Source of the DNA: Candidatus Kuenenia stuttgartensis
GTDB taxonomy: Bacteria > Planctomycetota > Planctomycetia > Gemmatales > Gemmataceae
Reading direction: 5' to 3'
DNA: 36,625 bases
Assembly (NCBI GenBank): GCA_945875585.1
Contig: CAMCLK010000048.1
Span: 1-36,625, forward strand
In this document: positions 26,285-35,400 of the stretch, piece by piece
Numbering within the stretch: the stretch's first letter is position 1
Layout of the letters: every line of letters begins with the position of its first letter
The notes under the pieces: generated by a model
What the model was told of the DNA's origin: nothing
What the model saw: only the letters and a program-made list of their open reading frames with translations
Databases searched by the model: none
Translations under genes and position numbers: made by a program

Positions 26285-26335
26285 TGGGCCCGCAGGGATT
26301 CGAACCCTGAACCAAGGGATTATGAGTCCCTTGGC
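26285..26335 (-). tRNA. 3' fragment of a CAT-anticodon tRNA gene (integration att site)
   Basis: On the minus strand there is an anticodon stem-loop with loop CTCATAA (anticodon CAT), a variable region, a T-arm with loop TTCGAAT closed by CAGGG/CCCTG, an acceptor 3' strand CGGGCCC and discriminator A. No 5' acceptor strand or D-arm exists upstream; the sequence switches at about 26336 to an AT-rich repeat. This is not a functional tRNA but the duplicated tRNA 3' end left at one junction of an element that inserted in a tRNA-Met or tRNA-Ile2 gene. Its 3' end points left, so the element lies to the right, which agrees with the integrase position. Confidence 0.85.
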
Positions 26336-26336
26336 C

Positions 26337-26362
26337 ATTCAAAAAATGCTTGTTTTTTGAAT
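26337..26362. repeat. Perfect inverted repeat beside the tRNA fragment
   Basis: ATTCAAAAAA (26337-26346) and TTTTTTGAAT (26353-26362) are perfect 10-base arms around TGCTTG. It starts one or two bases inside the presumed att junction and lies ~60 bases before the recombinase start. It could be a recombinase arm or core binding site, or a weak bidirectional terminator that insulates the element end. Confidence 0.6.
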
Positions 26363-26424
26363 ACTTTCGGGTAAAATGTACCATAGATCGAACCGAATTA
26401 CCCGAACGTAGGAGAGGGGGCAAG

Positions 26425-27933
26425 ATGGCACGCTGCATGAAACTAACATGGGACGGGCACCCAAACTATCGATGGACAATTATGTATAAGAGTGTTAGGT
26501 ACCGATTTTCTTGCACTCAGTTAAAATGCCCCCGAACAAAAGAAGACTCCTATCAGGCAGCCAATGAGGCATGGGACAAGAAAAAGGCTCAAATCGATGC
26601 TGCTGCCAGCAACATTTCTGCACCTCTCAATTACGACGACATCTGCAAAGCACGAGAGCTTGTCCAAATTGATCAAAAAATATCTTATGCTCAGCAAAAT
26701 ATGCCAGACAAGGTAAAAGAACTTAAAATTATTAAGAAATTGATAAAAAATTCTGAACCAGGGGACTATATTATACAGGACTGTGAAGCAAAAAATGAGG
26801 ACCCTATGGCTGAAATCAGAGAAAATATTCGTATTGCGGACATGTGTGGCATACACGTCACTATGTCGCACGGAGCTTATCCTCCTCTCGTTAATGATCT
26901 GTTTGGTCGTGGCAAAGTATGGAAGGATAGGATTAACCGTCAAAAAGCTCCATCTGAAAGGTTCATGTTTGGCAACTGCATTAAATTATTCCTCGAAGAA
27001 CAGTCAAGGAATGCACGGCCATCTACATATCTAGAACTTAGCAAATATATTGTCCTGATTACGAATGAAGCAGGAATATGGTCTGACCAGTATGATGTTT
27101 CAAAAATAAACACTGAAACTGTCAATAATTTTTCAAAGTGGCTATATTCAAAAAATTATACACCTGGAACACACAATAAAATACTTGGATTTTTCAGGCG
27201 ATTTGTCAATTGGACTGTTGAAGATGGGCTTTTAACCGACTTACCTTCAAATCTTTTCAAGAAAACTCTTCGCAAAAAAATCACTGTAAAAAAGGTCCGT
27301 TCATTTGATAATGTAATGGTACAAATTAATGATTTACCAATACGTATTCGGTTTTGGACAATTTTAGCGTTTAATTGTGGTATGGGGCCAGTAGATCTTG
27401 GAAGTGTGACCTGGGAGGATATTGACCAAAATAACTGGACACTCACCCGTAGGCGTGTAAAAACCTCAGACCACAAAGAAACTCCTGATGTAACCTATAA
27501 GCTTTGGCCTGAAACGATTAAACTATTACAGACACTTCCTCATCGCTCTGGTCATTTGTTTTTGACTGAGACTGGTACACCACTGTACAAATCGGCTTAT
27601 GATACACAATCATCAAACGGTTCCACTACAGTTATTACGACGGATTTATTTTCATCATACTGGAATAAATTAGCAAAAAAACCAACGTTCACTCTTGGGA
27701 AAATAAGATCTATTGGTTCTTCAATTATTGAAAACGAACCAAGCGGTAAGTTTGTCAGCAAGCATTCAGTCTTATATAATGGCAGAATGCCCCGTAATAT
27801 TGATGAAAAAAACTATTTACATAATCGATTGACATTTCTTGATGATGCTCTCAAATATCTTCGTGAGACATTATTCTCTGAACCACTTAGCATGGCTGGA
27901 GTAAGTGAAATAAACAAATTTAAAAACACATAG
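26425..27933 (+). CDS. Divergent tyrosine recombinase/integrase
   Basis: A 502-residue protein. Residues ~185-275 form a SAM-like core-binding domain (FLEEQSRNARPSTYLELSKY, YTPGTHNKILGFFRRFVNWT). A catalytic domain follows: AFNCGMGPVDLGSVTWEDID (316-335), the beta-sheet TRRRVKTSDHKE, KIRSIGSS with Arg428, then GRMPRNIDEKNY with nucleophile Tyr464. Compared with the usual TGMRxxEl box, Gly321 occupies the Arg I position and Arg454 the His/Trp position. Planctomycete integrases of this general form (with YKLWPET after the sheet) exist, so this is a divergent branch rather than debris. ATG 26425 is chosen over TTG 26350 because AGGAGAGGGG lies just upstream. It adjoins the tRNA fragment and should mediate integration and excision. 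Confidence 0.82.
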   Translation: MARCMKLTWDGHPNYRWTIMYKSVRYRFSCTQLKCPRTKEDSYQAANEAWDKKKAQIDAAASNISAPLNYDDICKARELVQIDQKISYAQQNMPDKVKELKIIKKLIKNSEPGDYIIQDCEAKNEDPMAEIRENIRIADMCGIHVTMSHGAYPPLVNDLFGRGKVWKDRINRQKAPSERFMFGNCIKLFLEEQSRNARPSTYLELSKYIVLITNEAGIWSDQYDVSKINTETVNNFSKWLYSKNYTPGTHNKILGFFRRFVNWTVEDGLLTDLPSNLFKKTLRKKITVKKVRSFDNVMVQINDLPIRIRFWTILAFNCGMGPVDLGSVTWEDIDQNNWTLTRRRVKTSDHKETPDVTYKLWPETIKLLQTLPHRSGHLFLTETGTPLYKSAYDTQSSNGSTTVITTDLFSSYWNKLAKKPTFTLGKIRSIGSSIIENEPSGKFVSKHSVLYNGRMPRNIDEKNYLHNRLTFLDDALKYLRETLFSEPLSMAGVSEINKFKNT

Positions 27934-28023
27934 GATTTTCAAGGTTGTAGTTGCCATTAAATTTGGGCAAGACCCGGTTTTAAAAATTTGTTTAAACTGA
28001 ATGACATAATATTCACACCTCAA

Positions 28024-28056
28024 GGAATATGTGAAATGATCACATATTCCTTTTTT
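28024..28056 (+). terminator. Rho-independent terminator after the recombinase gene
   Basis: GGAATATGTG (28024-28033) pairs perfectly with CACATATTCC (28041-28050) around a 7-base loop and is followed by TTTTTT. It is about 90 bases past the recombinase stop. Confidence 0.8.
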
Positions 28057-28543
28057 CAATTTACTAAAACCAGGTAAAAGTGCACAAATCAAAATATATG
28101 TCGGCAAAATAGTAAAAAACATGATGATTTTTCAAAGGAAATGACAGAACCAGAACTCTTTGATCATATTTCATTTGGCACGACTGAACGCTAGGAAACA
28201 CGAACTACAACGCTGCATTCATCTGTATAAAATCTTGATTGATTTGTATGATAATTGAAAATTCAAGGGCTTTGGCTCTCGAAAGGTAGCCGTCTCATTT
28301 ACAAATAGTGTCATTACTGAACAGCAATATTGCCATCAAAAGAATTCATTCCGACAACAACCGATTGCTAAACATATCTACGCTTATCAGATAATTTCCT
28401 CCAAGGAGTTATCTTCTGCATTTGCAGGCGAAAAAGTTGTCTAGGGTTACGGAAAGCAGTGCCAATTCAACTTGCCATTAGTAGATTCGTCATACAATTA
28501 TATTTACACGAACCAAAATAATTGTTTTCCAGGGTAAAATGGA
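28057..28543 (+). other. AT-rich intergenic stretch
   Basis: No supported gene. A 17-codon frame at 28141-28194 (MTEPELFDHISFG) resembles the N-terminus of AlbA_2/Schlafen-type proteins and may be a remnant; it ends at TAG and nothing recognisable follows. The promoter of the downstream GYF-domain gene should lie near 28450-28530. Confidence 0.3.
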
Positions 28544-30079
28544 ATGGACGAAAATATTGAGTGGTATTGCGCAAAGGACGGCCAACAATATGGGCCCGTT
28601 TCTGAATCTGAGGTGAGTGATTTAATCAAAACTAAAATTATCGGGGCTGATGATTCCATCTGGAATGAAAATATGAACGAATGGATTCCAGTCAAAAATG
28701 TTAAGAATTTTGAACATCTATTTAAAAATCAAACCAAGAAATTGCCGCCGCCATTGCCTATAAACAATACCAAACTTGCAAGTTTGCCGAGTATGTGGGC
28801 TGATGAAGGAATTGACACACCTGCACCAGAATTATGGAACAACCGTTTGTTCTTATTGTCAAATTTAATGTTTGTTTTTTCAGTTGGATTTTTATTTATT
28901 CTTTTAATTACAGCACCAAACGATCCACCTGATAGTGTGAAGGTTTTCCGTACTCTCAGTGTTATGTTAATTTTTCTAGGATTAATTATTTCTTCGATTA
29001 TTTCATTTTTGTTAGTAAATCGAAAATATAATTGGTGGCTACGTATTGGGAAATTGCAGCTAACAGGTGAAGACGACTATACATTAGAATTTATCGATGA
29101 TTTAAATTGCAAAGTCAAACAAAATTTGTACACATACATAGTAAGCGAAAACCGAAAATTTATTTGCATTTTTAATGGTAAAGAGAAAATAATCGCTTGG
29201 AAAATAGTTAAATACAAATTACTTGAATTGCCATACTATCTTGAATTAGTTGATCAAACAGGGAAAATATTTTCTTTCAAAATGCATGAATCTAAAGAAG
29301 TTATTAAGCCGCAACAAATTGGGATGTTTAGTTCTAAGAGAATCAAAAATTTGTTGGGTGGATGGGTTGCTGTTGCTGGAAATGTAAAAGGTGTTGAATT
29401 TACTAACGATGACGCAGCAATATTTTCTGATGGATCAGTTGGAAAATATATTATTCGAGGGGAAGAACCCAACGAAGTTGTTGAAATCGTTATGCTTGAG
29501 GGGACTAAAAGGACATTCCAAATTATTTCGTCTACGGCAACGCAACTTGTTATTTCAGAAAACGGACAGCCAACAACACTCAGAAGGCCCGAAAAAAAAA
29601 CTACAAATAGTACTAACACCCAAAACAGCTTGGATGATGATGATGATATAGACGAAGATTTAGACGATGATGATGAGGAGGATGAATTTGTTAATGAGTG
29701 CCTTGGCATTACTTCTCAAGTTGATGACAATAATACGAGCATATCTGATGCAATAAACGCAAAGAATAATAACCCAGAAATCAATATTATCGACGATCCA
29801 AATAAAAGAAATCAGCCTGAGCCTCCTCCTAAAGGTTTTTGGGGAAAAGTTTCATCATTTTTATTCAATTTTACTTGTCCAAACTGTAAGCAGAGATCAG
29901 GAAAAGAAATTAATCAATATGTCGTAAGAGAAGCTCAACGATGGGAAACTCATTATGATTACACTGAAAAAAGAGACAAACCAATGCCTATGAATTATTG
30001 GACAACGGAACATGTTTACAAATGCAATGACTGCCAGCATCAATGGATTGCACATTTTAACCACCGAGCTAAAGCCTAA
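28544..30079 (+). CDS. GYF-domain membrane protein with acidic tract and C-terminal zinc ribbon
   Basis: A 511-residue protein. Residues ~5-60 form a GYF_2-type domain (WYCAKDGQQYGPVSESEV, IWNENMNEWIPV), a fold that binds proline-rich peptides. A proline segment (LPPPLP) follows, then two hydrophobic helices (~102-122 and ~136-158), so it is probably membrane-bound. The central ~200 residues are beta-rich with repeated strands and no known family. Residues ~370-390 are a highly acidic run (DDDDDIDEDLDDDDEEDE). The C-terminus has CPNC (445-448) and CNDC (494-497), a split zinc ribbon. AGGG lies nine bases upstream of the ATG. It is alone between the recombinase and the BREX operon. The GYF_2 and zinc-ribbon calls are firm as patterns; the function is unknown. 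Confidence 0.7.
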   Translation: MDENIEWYCAKDGQQYGPVSESEVSDLIKTKIIGADDSIWNENMNEWIPVKNVKNFEHLFKNQTKKLPPPLPINNTKLASLPSMWADEGIDTPAPELWNNRLFLLSNLMFVFSVGFLFILLITAPNDPPDSVKVFRTLSVMLIFLGLIISSIISFLLVNRKYNWWLRIGKLQLTGEDDYTLEFIDDLNCKVKQNLYTYIVSENRKFICIFNGKEKIIAWKIVKYKLLELPYYLELVDQTGKIFSFKMHESKEVIKPQQIGMFSSKRIKNLLGGWVAVAGNVKGVEFTNDDAAIFSDGSVGKYIIRGEEPNEVVEIVMLEGTKRTFQIISSTATQLVISENGQPTTLRRPEKKTTNSTNTQNSLDDDDDIDEDLDDDDEEDEFVNECLGITSQVDDNNTSISDAINAKNNNPEINIIDDPNKRNQPEPPPKGFWGKVSSFLFNFTCPNCKQRSGKEINQYVVREAQRWETHYDYTEKRDKPMPMNYWTTEHVYKCNDCQHQWIAHFNHRAKA

Positions 30080-30411
30080 ATCTGGTGCAACATGATGTGC
30101 GTAGTTATTAAGGTCAGGCCTATCCAGCCAAATAGTATCACCGAGTTAATAGTTGGATGTGTGAAGCCTGAGCGAAGTGTTTAGACCAGAAACATTGATT
30201 TATCACAACATCAAATAAGGTGTTTTCTGAGCAGATGTTGTAATGGCCTGGTTCTGAAAGGCTTCTGCAATTTGTTACAAAAAGCAGAAAAATTATATTG
30301 TTTATTAGTGTTAATTAATTATTTAGGTTTATCGTTCAGTTCAGCAAAAACTGTTGGAACAATATGTTCAAACGACTGTGAACATAAAACTAGGTTTTCA
30401 GCGTTTCCCTT

Positions 30412-30486
30412 GCGCTATACTTATTTGATTAAAATTACACTAGCCGAGTGACTGATAATTTTGTTTTAATTTTTTAAGTATAGCGC
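30412..30486. repeat. Inverted repeat pair, 12-base perfect arms
   Basis: GCGCTATACTTA (30412-30423) and TAAGTATAGCGC (30475-30486) are perfect reverse complements separated by 51 bases, and pairing continues imperfectly inward (ATTAAAATTA against TAATTTTG..TTTTAAT). It has the form of a small palindromic element such as a MITE or a structured RNA. Confidence 0.6.
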
Positions 30487-30502
30487 CTTAATTATTTAAC
30501 AG

Positions 30503-30529
30503 TCTGTTTTAATGGGTTATTAAAACAGA
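30503..30529. repeat. Perfect hairpin, 10-base arms
   Basis: TCTGTTTTAA (30503-30512) and TTAAAACAGA (30520-30529) with a 7-base loop. It directly precedes another, longer hairpin. The stem is AT-rich, so it could be a regulator-binding palindrome more easily than a terminator. Confidence 0.6.
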
Positions 30530-30531
30530 AC

Positions 30532-30570
30532 ATTCGATTATTACCTACAATTACAAGGTAATAATCGAAT
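30532..30570. repeat. Perfect hairpin, 15-base arms
   Basis: ATTCGATTATTACCT (30532-30546) and AGGTAATAATCGAAT (30556-30570) with a 9-base loop, two bases after the preceding hairpin. Fifteen perfect pairs by chance at this spacing is unlikely. It lies about 335 bases upstream of the XRE regulator gene. Confidence 0.65.
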
Positions 30571-30905
30571 TGTTTACACATGGCCGTTATTGTTTGGTGA
30601 AAACTAAAGCGGAAAAGTTGTCGAATTATTATTAACGGGTTGTGCTTCCAATAAAAGACGCCAGTCTTTCCACAGTGGATCACTCTACCTACCGCCAACA
30701 GTTTCACTTCCAATGGCAATGCACTAGATGCCTTATGATTTATAAAGGGGTTCACCATCGCTTATAGACATTCAAGGCCTGATAATTACCCGTCCCATCA
30801 CCGCAGAAGAAAATATCGTCACCCGTGGCATCTTTCATTCCAACTACTTCGCAATATGCTAAGTTTTACTTGCCTCGATGGAAATACCACCTTACATTCA
30901 ATGAC

Positions 30906-31298
30906 ATGAATGTTGTCGGTATACGAATTCGGGCCCAACGCAAATCTCAGGGTTTGACACAGCATCAATTATGCACACAAGTTGGCATCAGCGAATCGTT
31001 TCTCTCTGAGGTTGAAACTGGAAAACGCAACCTTTCGAGTAGCAACTTGCGTGATCTGGCCAAAGCTTTGGGATGCTCCTGCGACTTTCTATTGACCGGC
31101 CATCATGGCGGTGAAGATTTACCCATACCGCCTTCATTGAAACAGTTTGGCGCCAAGAAAAACTTGCCCAGGCACCAATTATTAGCCCTGGCAGGCATCT
31201 ATTTTCACCTGCAATCCTTCAATTCCTCGGGCCAGCTTCCGCATCATGTTGATTGGGCCAAACTGTATTCCTTGGTCAAGGAGTACACCGAGGCATGA
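30906..31298 (+). CDS. XRE-family transcriptional regulator, first gene of the BREX operon
   Basis: A 130-residue protein with an N-terminal helix-turn-helix of the XRE/Cro type (residues ~6-65: IRAQRKSQGLTQHQLCTQVG, SESFLSEVETGKRNLSSSNL). The remaining ~60 residues (LLALAGIYFHLQSF) are probably for dimerisation or ligand sensing. Its TGA overlaps the brxA ATG by 4 bases, so it is translationally coupled to the defence operon and probably controls it. It differs from the WYL-type BrxR regulators described for some BREX loci. ATG 30906 is chosen because it begins right before the HTH; it lacks a clear Shine-Dalgarno, so a GTG at 30825 is not excluded. Confidence 0.85.
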   Translation: MNVVGIRIRAQRKSQGLTQHQLCTQVGISESFLSEVETGKRNLSSSNLRDLAKALGCSCDFLLTGHHGGEDLPIPPSLKQFGAKKNLPRHQLLALAGIYFHLQSFNSSGQLPHHVDWAKLYSLVKEYTEA

Positions 31299-31885
31299 TT
31301 TATAAAGCAGACCTTACACAAGGCTCCATCAAACTACTTCAAAGCCGAATCATTGCGGACCTTCTTATTAAAGGCACGCCGCCTGAAGGGTGGAAGTTGG
31401 CGATTTTGGACAAGAATGTTCTGCAAGCCAAAAGCAAAACCACTGCCACTAATGTAACCCGCCTTATCAAGAGCAGACTTTCAACAATGGGGCCAGACCT
31501 TTGGAAGCTTGTTCGTGATGGCAAAAGCACTACCGCCACCCATGCGATTTTTGCTGCTGCCGTGAAGCACAGCCAACTCCTGGCGGACTTTCTCTTCTTA
31601 GCAGTTGGTGAACAGTACAGGCTTTTTAGCCCAACCCTGCCAGCGAATCTGTGGCACCGATATATAGAAGAATGCCGAGAACGTGACCCTTGCATGAATG
31701 CTTGGAGCCTGTCCACAGTAGCCAGAATGCGCTCCTCTGTGTATCAAACCCTTGCACAGGCTGGATATATAGAAAGTACCCGCAGTTGCCGACTCCAAAC
31801 AGTCCATATTGCCGAACCAGTCATCCATTACCTTGAAGCCAATCAAGAGACCAATGTCCTACGCATTATTCAGGTGGGTCCATGA
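31295..31885 (+). CDS. brxA: BREX protein BrxA (DUF1819)
   Basis: A 196-residue protein of the DUF1819/BrxA family, a small core component of type 1 BREX phage defence with a helical, DNA-binding-like fold. Recognisable features are the N-terminal region where BrxA proteins carry LxxSRIxAxL (here KLLQSRIIADLLI), the NVLQAKSKTTATNVTRLIKSR segment, and ADFLFLAVGEQY before a C-terminal AQAGYIEST. Start ATG 31295 overlaps the regulator stop, and its own TGA overlaps brxB by 4 bases. The gene order regulator-brxA-brxB-brxC-pglX supports the call strongly. Confidence 0.92.
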   Translation: MIYKADLTQGSIKLLQSRIIADLLIKGTPPEGWKLAILDKNVLQAKSKTTATNVTRLIKSRLSTMGPDLWKLVRDGKSTTATHAIFAAAVKHSQLLADFLFLAVGEQYRLFSPTLPANLWHRYIEECRERDPCMNAWSLSTVARMRSSVYQTLAQAGYIESTRSCRLQTVHIAEPVIHYLEANQETNVLRIIQVGP

Positions 31886-32457
31886 ACCAATCTCTCGAAC
31901 ATCGTCTCAATCAGATCATTCCAACCATCATCACCGATGATTTTCTGGGTGGCCGTGGGCTTGGTAACGAGCTTGCTTTTTATATATTTGACTATCCGCC
32001 AGAAAATGAGCTCACCATTCGTGATCACATCAAGACCATGCTCCTTCATTTGCCAATCAAAAGACCAGGCATCAAGGCTGCACACATTAACCTGTTTGAG
32101 TTCCTTATTAATCATCTTGAAAACAGGCGTTTACTTGACAAAGCCATTAATATGCAGCGTACCGAAGGCGATGCTGCCCTCCATGAAAAGTTGATGCCCG
32201 TCCTGCATGAATCGAAATTGGGCCCGTTATTTGTGGAGAAGGTCAAACCTGCTGATCAAGACGTGATACTTGTCAGTGGCGTTGGAACCGTTTGGCCAAT
32301 GCTTCGATCTCACGCCCTGCTCAATAACCTTCATGCGCTTATGGGCAGCAAACCACTGATTCTGTTTTTCCCTGGCAAATACGATGGGCAAAGCCTAAAC
32401 CTTTTCGGCAAAGTGAAAAGCGCCAACTATTATCGGGCCTTCAGACTCATTCCTTGA
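31882..32457 (+). CDS. brxB: BREX protein BrxB (DUF1788)
   Basis: A 191-residue protein of the DUF1788/BrxB family. The features are FYIFDYPPENEL near residue 35, HINLFEFLINHLENR, VILVSGVGTVWPMLRSHALL and the C-terminal LILFFPGKYDGQSLNLFG followed by NYYRAFRLIP; this last block is characteristic. BrxB is required for type 1 BREX but its biochemical role is not settled. It overlaps brxA by 4 bases, and brxC begins 14 bases after its stop. Confidence 0.94.
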   Translation: MNQSLEHRLNQIIPTIITDDFLGGRGLGNELAFYIFDYPPENELTIRDHIKTMLLHLPIKRPGIKAAHINLFEFLINHLENRRLLDKAINMQRTEGDAALHEKLMPVLHESKLGPLFVEKVKPADQDVILVSGVGTVWPMLRSHALLNNLHALMGSKPLILFFPGKYDGQSLNLFGKVKSANYYRAFRLIP

Positions 32458-32471
32458 TTGAGGACATTCCC

Positions 32472-35400
32472 ATGAAAATTGAAGAACTTTTTGAACGTGA
32501 TATTACCAGAGCCATTAATGGTGTGGTCAAAGCTGACCAAATGGACGAGTCAAGTGTTTGGCAAGAACTTGATGAGTTCGTGATTACCAAAGAACTTGAC
32601 AAACACCTCCAGAAATTCGTGGAATGGTATCTGGATACAATCAACGACGCCCCAAAATTCCCGCAAAAAATGGGCATTTGGATCTCAGGCTTCTTTGGTA
32701 GCGGGAAATCACACCTTCTGAAGGTGTTTTCCTACCTCCTGGCCAACAAGGAACATTCGCATGAAGGCCAAACAAAAACGGCTGTTCAGTTCTTTGAGAG
32801 CAAAATCACCGATGCAATGTTTCTTGCCAATCTGAAAAAAGCAACTGCCGACAAAACCGAAATCGTTCTGTTCAATATCGATGCAAAAGCAGATCACAGA
32901 ATAGCCAGAGACCTGATTTTACGTGTATTTATCAAGGTTTTGAACCAGTTACAGGGCTATAGCAGCGATCATCCACACATCGCCAACTTTGAACGTCATT
33001 TGCAGAGCAAAGGAAAACTTGAAGCGTTTCATGCTGCTTACCGTAAGCATTCGGGCTTGGATTGGGTTACGGAGAGAGATGCCTATCATTTCAACCGAGA
33101 TGAAACGCTGAAAGCGTTTGTAGAAACTTTGGGCCAAAGCGAAGATACTGCTAAACAATGGATCGATGGTGCTGCGGAGCATTTTTCCATCTCCGTGGAA
33201 AACTTCTGCAAATGGACCAAAGATTATCTAGACACCAAAGGCCCAAAACACCGACTGGTATTTCTGGTCGATGAGGTGGGGCAATTTATTGGCAACGATT
33301 CAATGTTGATGCTGAATCTGCAAACCATTGTTGAAATGCTTGGGAGTACTTGCCAGCGCAGAGCTTGGGTAATTGTGACCGCACAAGAAGACATGGGTGA
33401 CATTGTCACAGACATGAAGACAACAATAGACCATGATTTTTCCAAAATCCAAGGGCGTTTCCATCCACCCCTGAAACTTTCTAGTGCCAACGTCGATGAA
33501 GTTATTCAATCTCGTCTTATTGCGAAGGTGCCAGAAGCGAAAATAGAACTGGCGGCCGTTTACAAGCAACAGGGTGATATTCTTAAAAATCAACTGACGT
33601 TCAAAGACTGCAAGATGACGTTCAAGGCTTTCAAAGACACCGATGATTTTTCAAAAAACTACCCGTTTTCACCTTATCAATTCCAACTGATCCAAAAAAT
33701 ATTCGAGGCAATAAGAAAGGCTGGGGCAACAGGCGCACATCTGGCCAAAGGCGAACGCAGTATGCTGGATGCCTTCCAGAGCGCTGGAAGAACCGCTAGC
33801 GGCCTCCAGATTGGTGTTCTGGTTCCTCTGTACGATTTTTACCCTTCAATTGAAAGTTTTCTCGATACCTCTGTCAAACGAACCATCGATCAAGCTGGAA
33901 GTGTTCCAGGCCTAACAGATTTCGATATCAAGCTTTTGCAGGTTTTGTTCCTCATCCGCTACGTGGATGAAATGAAAGGCAATATCGACAATTTGGTAAC
34001 GCTTTGCCTGAACAGCATTGACTGCAACCGCCTGCAACTCAAACGGTCAATTGAGGAAAGCCTGGGTCGATTGGAATCAGAATCGCTGATCAGTCGTAAT
34101 GGTGATATCTACTCCTTCCTCACCAACGAAGAACGAGATATTAACCGTGAAATCAAGTTGATTGAACTTTCCAGCGGTGAAGATTCAAAATTTCTGGGCG
34201 ATATTCTTTACAGTGACTTGTTCAAAGACAATAAAAAGCACCGTTACAGCGTCAATAAGCTTGACTTTGAGTTCAATCGAGAAATTGATCTGTTTCCCTT
34301 TGGCAGCCAGAAACAAGATTTGCTTAAAATATCCGTCATTTCACCGTTGGCCGATCAATACGAGAACTACGAAAAAGCCAAATGCGTGCTCGAATCTGGT
34401 AGCAATAGTGGTCATGTTCTCATAAAAATTGGCAACGATGAGCTTTTGGGGAGAGAAATCCGCACCTACCTGCAAACACAAAAATATATCTCCCGTAAAA
34501 ATGATGGCACGCTTCCAGAATCCACCAGGCGCATTCTTAACGATTGTGCTGAAGATAACCGACACCGACGTGAACGCTTAGCTATTCACCTGGCCAACAT
34601 GATGGGTAGTGCAGAATACTTTGTGGCTGGTCAATCGCAAAAGCCAGGAACAGGCGATTCTCTGAAAGTGCTCGGGGAACTTTTTGAGTACCTCATTCAC
34701 AACACCTTTTCAAAGATGGGCTACATCAAACATTTACTTCCCGATCCACTGCGAGAATTACAATCCATTCTGCGCAGCAACGACATTGACAAGCAAAACC
34801 AACTGTTTTTAGCGGGCGAAAATAATCCCGAAGCCATTGCGGACCTCCGAAACCACCTTGATCTGTTCCACACCAAAAGTCAGCCTGTGGTTTTGCACGA
34901 TTTACTGGAAAAACGAAGCTTGCGGCCATATGGCTGGCCGGAAGGCGAAATGCTTGTATTGCTGGCCCGTTTGATGGTGCTGGGGGAAATCCAGCTAGTG
35001 ATGGACAACGCACCGATCACATTGGACAAAGCCTACGAACCGATGACCAACGCCACCAAAAGAAGAAAGATTGTCATCCGTAAGAAGGCTGTTGCCGACC
35101 CTAAAATCCTTCAAAATGCACGTGCCTTGGGCAGGGAACTCTTTGCTGAAATGGGGCCCGATGGTGAAGAGCCACTTACGAATTTCCTGCAAAACAGGCT
35201 GAGGGAATGGCAATCCTCTCTCAACCAGTTTCGAGGCCAAGCGGAAGATGGTTCCTATCCTGGCAAGCAGGAAATTGCAGACTGCCTGCTTTCTGTGAAC
35301 AAGCTTCTGGGTGACACCGAATCTGGCAGATTTATCGACCGGTTCAACACCCTTAAAAAAGATCTGCTCGATATCCGTGATCAATTTTCAGACCTCAACG

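Larger units (their letters stand above)
30080..30905 (+). other. AT-rich intergenic stretch with three inverted repeats
   Basis: About 830 bases without a supported gene. It contains the three inverted repeats listed separately at 30412-30570 and, on the minus strand around 30850-30759, an open remnant (MKDATGDDIFFCGDGTGNYQ) that ends at TGA. The promoter of the BREX operon is expected in the last ~150 bases, but no confident -35/-10 pair can be picked. Confidence 0.4.

Noticed and set aside
26285..26335. Functional tRNA gene
   Set aside because: The 5' acceptor strand and D-arm are missing, so it is an integration remnant only.
26175..26438. 87-codon minus-strand ORF across the tRNA fragment
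   Set aside because: Its central part is simply the translation of the tRNA 3' end and the adjacent repeat.
29254..29709. 151-codon minus-strand ORF with a long serine run
   Set aside because: The serine run is the antisense of the acidic Asp/Glu tract of the GYF-domain protein.
30492..30758. 88-codon minus-strand ORF in the inverted-repeat region
   Set aside because: Its end is built from the hairpins, and it has no ribosome binding site or family match.
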